64,000 nt of DNA, from NCBI GenBank assembly GCA_040877415.1, contig JBBDNV010000112.1:26060-90059 (forward strand), in the 5' to 3' direction. Shown here piece after piece: positions 60,925 to 64,000 of this stretch; position 1 is the first letter of the stretch, and every line of letters begins with the position of its first letter. A program made the position numbers and the translations under genes. The stretch is from JBBDNV01 sp040877415 (GTDB taxonomy: Bacteria; Planctomycetota; Planctomycetia; Pirellulales; PALSA-1355). The notes beneath the pieces were generated by a model, which had not been told where the DNA came from, did no database searches, and saw nothing but the letters and a program-made list of their open reading frames with translations.

Positions 60925-60946
60925 GAACCGCGTGACGGGTAAGACC

Positions 60947-62110
60947 ATGCGTGCCATTCTTTGCGGCGTTCTGGCGGTCGCGCTCGTGGCGATCGGTTGC
61001 CGGCCCACGGCGCAACCGACGGTCGAGTTGCGGCCGCCCGATGTCACGGTCAGCCAGCCGTCGGAATTGGAAGTTGCGGACACCTATTATTTCGAAGGCT
61101 ACACGGCGGCGGTCGAGACGGTCGACGTTTGCGCGCGGGTCAACGGCTACCTGGAAAAGATTTATTTCACCGACGGCGCCGACGTAAAAAAAGACGCCCC
61201 GCTGTTTCTGATCGATCCGTCCCCGTACGAAGCCGCGTATAAGGAGTCCGCCGCCGAGTTGACGCGCGCGGACGTGCAGTTCAAGCGGCTCGATGCCGAT
61301 CTGGCACGCGCCCAAAAGCTGCTTCCCAAGCGCACCATCACGCAGGAAGAATTTGACAAAAAGGCGGCCGATCGCGCCGCCGTCGCCGCCGAGAAGTTGG
61401 CCCGCGAGGCGGCCGTCGAGCAAACGAATCTCGACCGGCACTTCTGCGCGATCAAGGCACCGATTGCCGGCCGCATCAGCCGCACGCTGGTTACGGTCGG
61501 CAACCTGGTCACGGCCAATGTGACGCTGCTGACGACGATCGTCTCGATGGATCCGATGTATGCCTACTTCGACGTCGACGAGCCGACCGTGCTGAAGATT
61601 CAAAAAGCCAGCCGCGAGGGCAAAGTGAAGGCCGGCCGCGACGCCAAATCGCCGCTCGAGCTGGGCCTCGACATCGACCAGGGGTATCCCTACCAGGGTA
61701 CGGTCGATTTCGTCGAGACCCGCGTCGATCCGCAAACCGGCACGCTCAAGGTTCGCGGCGTGTTCCCCAACAAGGATGAGGCCCTGTCACCCGGTTTGCA
61801 CGCGCGGATCAAAATCTCCCTGGGCAAACCGTACAAGGCGCTGGCCGTGACCGAGCGGGCGATCGGAAGCAACCAGGGGCAAAAGTTCGTGTACGTCGTC
61901 AACGACAAGAATGAAGTCGTCGCGCGCCCGGTAAAGCTGGGACCCTTGCACGACGGGATGCGCGTCATCGCCGAGGGCCTGAAGGCCGACGACCGCGTGA
62001 TTGTCAACGGCATGCAGCGGGTGCGGCCCGGGGTCACCGTCGATCCAAAATCCGTTGAAACGGCCACCGCCGCCAGCAAGCCCGCGGCGCGCCAGCCGGC
62101 TGGCGGCTGA
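60947..62110 (+). CDS. RND efflux pump periplasmic adaptor (lipoprotein)
   Basis: A 387-residue membrane-fusion protein of an RND efflux pump. The signal VLAVALVAIGC ends in a lipobox, so the N-terminus is lipid-anchored. Lipoyl/barrel hallmarks: VDVCARVNGYLEKIYFTDGADVKK (split at residues ~45-70), a hairpin of paired helices AEKLAREAAVEQTNLDRHFCA, IKAPIAGRISRTLVTVGNLV, and RVDPQTGTLKVRGVFPNKDE. It links the inner-membrane pump to the outer membrane. The ATG is at 60947; a GTG at 60932 is possible. The pump gene follows after 56 bases. Confidence 0.9.
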   Translation: MRAILCGVLAVALVAIGCRPTAQPTVELRPPDVTVSQPSELEVADTYYFEGYTAAVETVDVCARVNGYLEKIYFTDGADVKKDAPLFLIDPSPYEAAYKESAAELTRADVQFKRLDADLARAQKLLPKRTITQEEFDKKAADRAAVAAEKLAREAAVEQTNLDRHFCAIKAPIAGRISRTLVTVGNLVTANVTLLTTIVSMDPMYAYFDVDEPTVLKIQKASREGKVKAGRDAKSPLELGLDIDQGYPYQGTVDFVETRVDPQTGTLKVRGVFPNKDEALSPGLHARIKISLGKPYKALAVTERAIGSNQGQKFVYVVNDKNEVVARPVKLGPLHDGMRVIAEGLKADDRVIVNGMQRVRPGVTVDPKSVETATAASKPAARQPAGG

Positions 62111-62126
62111 GCAGGGCATTGACTTT

Positions 62127-62152
62127 CGTCCTTCATCCGCCTTCATCCTTCA
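62127..62152. repeat. GAAGG-type tract between adaptor and pump genes
   Basis: On the minus strand it reads TGAAGGATGAAGGCGGATGA and on, similar to the purine repeat at the tsaB 3' end. Short and in a non-coding gap of 56 bases; significance uncertain. Confidence 0.55.
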
Positions 62153-62166
62153 GCGTTGACTTGACC

Positions 62167-63969
62167 ATGGCCCGGTTTTTCATCGACCGCCCGATTCTTG
62201 CGTGGGTCATCTCGATCGTGATTGTGTTGGCCGGGCTGGCGGCGCAGCGGTTCCTGGCGGTGGCCCAATATCCGGAGATTACGCCGCCGACGGTCCAGGT
62301 GACGTGCCAGTACACGGGCGCGAGCGCCGGGGTCGTGGCCGACACCGTGGCCGCGCCCATCGAGCAGCAGGTCAACGGCGTCGAAGACATGCTCTACATG
62401 TCTTCGCAGTCCACGAACGACGGCAGCTACAACCTGACGGTGACGTTCAAGCTGGGCACGAATCTCGACATGGCCCAGGTGCTCGTGCAAAACCGCGTGC
62501 AGCAGGCGATTCCGCTGTTGCCCGACGTCGTGAAGGCCACCGGCGTCACCGTCAAGAAACGCTCGCCGAGCATTTTGTTGGTGGTCAACCTGTACTCCGA
62601 CATGAATCCCCAGACGAAGCAGCCCTACTGGGACCAACTGTATCTGTCGAATTACGCGACGATCAACATTCGCGACGAATTGGCGCGGATCGAGGGCGTG
62701 GGCGACGTGGCGCTGTTGGGCCAGCAGGACTACAGCATGCGCGTGTGGCTCGATCCGAACCGGCTGGCGGCCCGCAACCTGACCGCCGACGACATCGTCC
62801 GGGCGCTGCGCGAGCAGAACGTGCAAGTCGCCGCCGGCCAGCTCGGTCAGCCGCCGGTGAGCGGGGGCGTCGATTTTCAATACACCATGACCACGCTGGG
62901 CCGTCTTACCGAGCCCGAGCAATTCGCCGACGTCGTCGTGAAGACCGGCGGCGGGGGCGAGACGACGCGCCTCAAGGACGTGGCGCGGATCGAGCTGGGC
63001 GCCAAGAACCAGGATACGCGCTGCCTGCTCGACGGCAAGCCGAGCGTGGGCCTGGCGATCTATCAGCTTCCCGGCAGCAACGCTCTCGACACGGCCGACC
63101 TGATTCGCCAGCGCATGGAAGCGCTTGCGGGCAATTTCGAGCAGGGGCTCAAATACGCGATCGTCTACGACACCACGCCGTTCGTCGAAGAGTCGGTGCA
63201 CGAAGTGTTCAAGACTCTGCGCGACGCGGTGATTCTCGTGGCCATCGTGATCCTATTGTTCCTGCAGGATTGGAAAAGCGTGATCCTGCCCCTGATCGAC
63301 GTGGGCGTATCGCTCATCGGCACGTTTGCCGTCATGTATGCCTGCGGCTTCACGCTCAACAACCTGACCTTATTCGGGCTGGTGCTGGCGATCGGCATCG
63401 TCGTGGACGACGCGATCGTGGTGCTGGAAAACATCGAGCGCTGGCTGGCCAAAGGGCTGCCGGTGCGCGAAGCGACCATCAGCGCCATGCACGAAATCAC
63501 CGGACCGATCATCGCCATCACGCTCGTTTTGTGCGCCGTGTTTCTCCCCAGCGCCCTGATTCCCGGCATTTCCGGACAGTTCTATCGGCAGTTCGCGATA
63601 ACGATCGCGGCCTCGATGCTGCTGTCGGCCACGAACGCCATGACGATGACGCCGGCGCGGGCGGCCGCGATTTTTAAGAATCGCACGGTTTCGGCCCAGG
63701 GCCATCTGGAAGGCGCCGAAGCGCTTCCCTGGTGGGGCATTGCCCTGTTGTTCGGATGGATTTCGGCGCTGGCCCTGGCGCCGTTTGCGTCGCGCGTCGG
63801 GCTGGACGCGGCGGGTTCGGACTGGAAGTCCTGGGCCGTGTACGTCGGCCTTTTGGCGCCCGGCGCAATTCTCGGGTGGCTCGTGTGGCGGCCGGTCAAC
63901 AGGATCTTGGGCGCGCTGTTCCAGGGCTTCAATTGGGTCTTCGATCACGGCAATCGCATCAAAATTTAG
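62167..63969 (+). CDS. RND efflux pump permease (AcrB-type), shortened
   Basis: A 600-residue inner-membrane pump of the hydrophobe/amphiphile RND family. The start MARFFIDRPILAWVISIVIV is typical, the porter region contains EQQVNGVEDMLYMSSQSTND and RLKDVARIELGAKNQDTRCL, and helices carry LTLFGLVLAIGIVVDDAIVV with the proton-relay aspartates. AcrB-type pumps are about 1040 residues; this one ends at a TAG (63967-63969) after NWVFDHGNRIKI, so the second half (second porter and six helices) is missing. Either the gene is truly broken, or split with its other half beyond the window. Up to the stop it looks intact. Confidence 0.8.
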   Translation: MARFFIDRPILAWVISIVIVLAGLAAQRFLAVAQYPEITPPTVQVTCQYTGASAGVVADTVAAPIEQQVNGVEDMLYMSSQSTNDGSYNLTVTFKLGTNLDMAQVLVQNRVQQAIPLLPDVVKATGVTVKKRSPSILLVVNLYSDMNPQTKQPYWDQLYLSNYATINIRDELARIEGVGDVALLGQQDYSMRVWLDPNRLAARNLTADDIVRALREQNVQVAAGQLGQPPVSGGVDFQYTMTTLGRLTEPEQFADVVVKTGGGGETTRLKDVARIELGAKNQDTRCLLDGKPSVGLAIYQLPGSNALDTADLIRQRMEALAGNFEQGLKYAIVYDTTPFVEESVHEVFKTLRDAVILVAIVILLFLQDWKSVILPLIDVGVSLIGTFAVMYACGFTLNNLTLFGLVLAIGIVVDDAIVVLENIERWLAKGLPVREATISAMHEITGPIIAITLVLCAVFLPSALIPGISGQFYRQFAITIAASMLLSATNAMTMTPARAAAIFKNRTVSAQGHLEGAEALPWWGIALLFGWISALALAPFASRVGLDAAGSDWKSWAVYVGLLAPGAILGWLVWRPVNRILGALFQGFNWVFDHGNRIKI

Positions 63970-64000
63970 CGGTTCTCCGGACGCTAGCGTGATGAACTGA

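Noticed and set aside
1..64000. CRISPR arrays, prophage, IS transposase, rRNA or tRNA genes
   Set aside because: No regular spaced repeats, phage structural genes, transposase motifs or clover-leaf genes were recognised; a short tRNA could still be missed by eye.

Overview
The window is a GC-rich chromosomal segment of a planctomycete, most likely a member of the Pirellulales. The assignment rests on protein families seen together here: a DUF1501 sulfatase-like protein, DUF1080 and ThuA proteins, three PEP-CTERM proteins, a giant extracellular protein with an N-terminal LEDR anchor motif and a dockerin-like C-terminus, a PPC-domain surface protein, a membrane-anchored PQQ propeller, a TPR-redoxin fusion and a transmembrane Ser/Thr kinase. 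No plasmid, prophage, CRISPR or rRNA/tRNA signal was found. About 47 protein genes are supported, most of them in short operons with little intergenic space.

Layout. 1-3.8 kb: the 3' end of a xylulokinase, an ornithine-cyclodeaminase-family enzyme, and prpB-prpC of the methylcitrate cycle. 4-10 kb: a polytopic membrane protein overlapping a NUDIX gene, a HAD phosphatase, then a nucleotide-sugar-like cluster (RmlD-like SDR, cytidylyltransferase, HAD) whose three members have unusual active-site motifs. 10.3-16.2 kb: a small lipoprotein, two tandemly duplicated PEP-CTERM genes with matching promoters, leaders and terminators, and a 1222-residue surface protein. 16.9-29 kb: a cytochrome c'-like protein, glycogen debranching enzyme and PhyH oxygenase, DUF1080, esterase and PQQ proteins, a 993-residue PPC protein, and a CtBP-like dehydrogenase. 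29.1-35.5 kb: a small toxin-antitoxin remnant with a broken toxin, eutC/eutB, and a divergent GMC oxidoreductase-aldehyde dehydrogenase pair. 35.6-40.4 kb: three tandem methyltransferases with regulatory domains. 40.7-49.4 kb: OmpH/Skp, PIG-L deacetylase, SDR, TPR-redoxin, DUF1501, TsaB and a third PEP-CTERM protein. 49.7-64 kb: hemL, hemB, Ser/Thr kinase, prpD, truB, ftsK, ThuA, an RND adaptor and a shortened RND pump.

Pathways. PrpB, PrpC and PrpD would give the core methylcitrate cycle for propionyl-CoA, but prpD lies about 50 kb from prpBC. EutBC would split ethanolamine to acetaldehyde without any microcompartment genes nearby. HemL and HemB catalyse adjacent tetrapyrrole steps.

The most novel material is non-coding. 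A ~105 bp element with inverted-repeat ends occurs three times, and in two copies it sits on the TAG stop codon of the neighbouring gene. The duplicated PEP-CTERM genes carry a ~150 nt leader in which a segment is complementary to the Shine-Dalgarno region. The three PEP-CTERM genes share a TTGCAA-N16/17-TANANT-like promoter. Several other gene 3' ends run into repeat sequence. All functional assignments come from reading motifs in the sequence; no database search was run.
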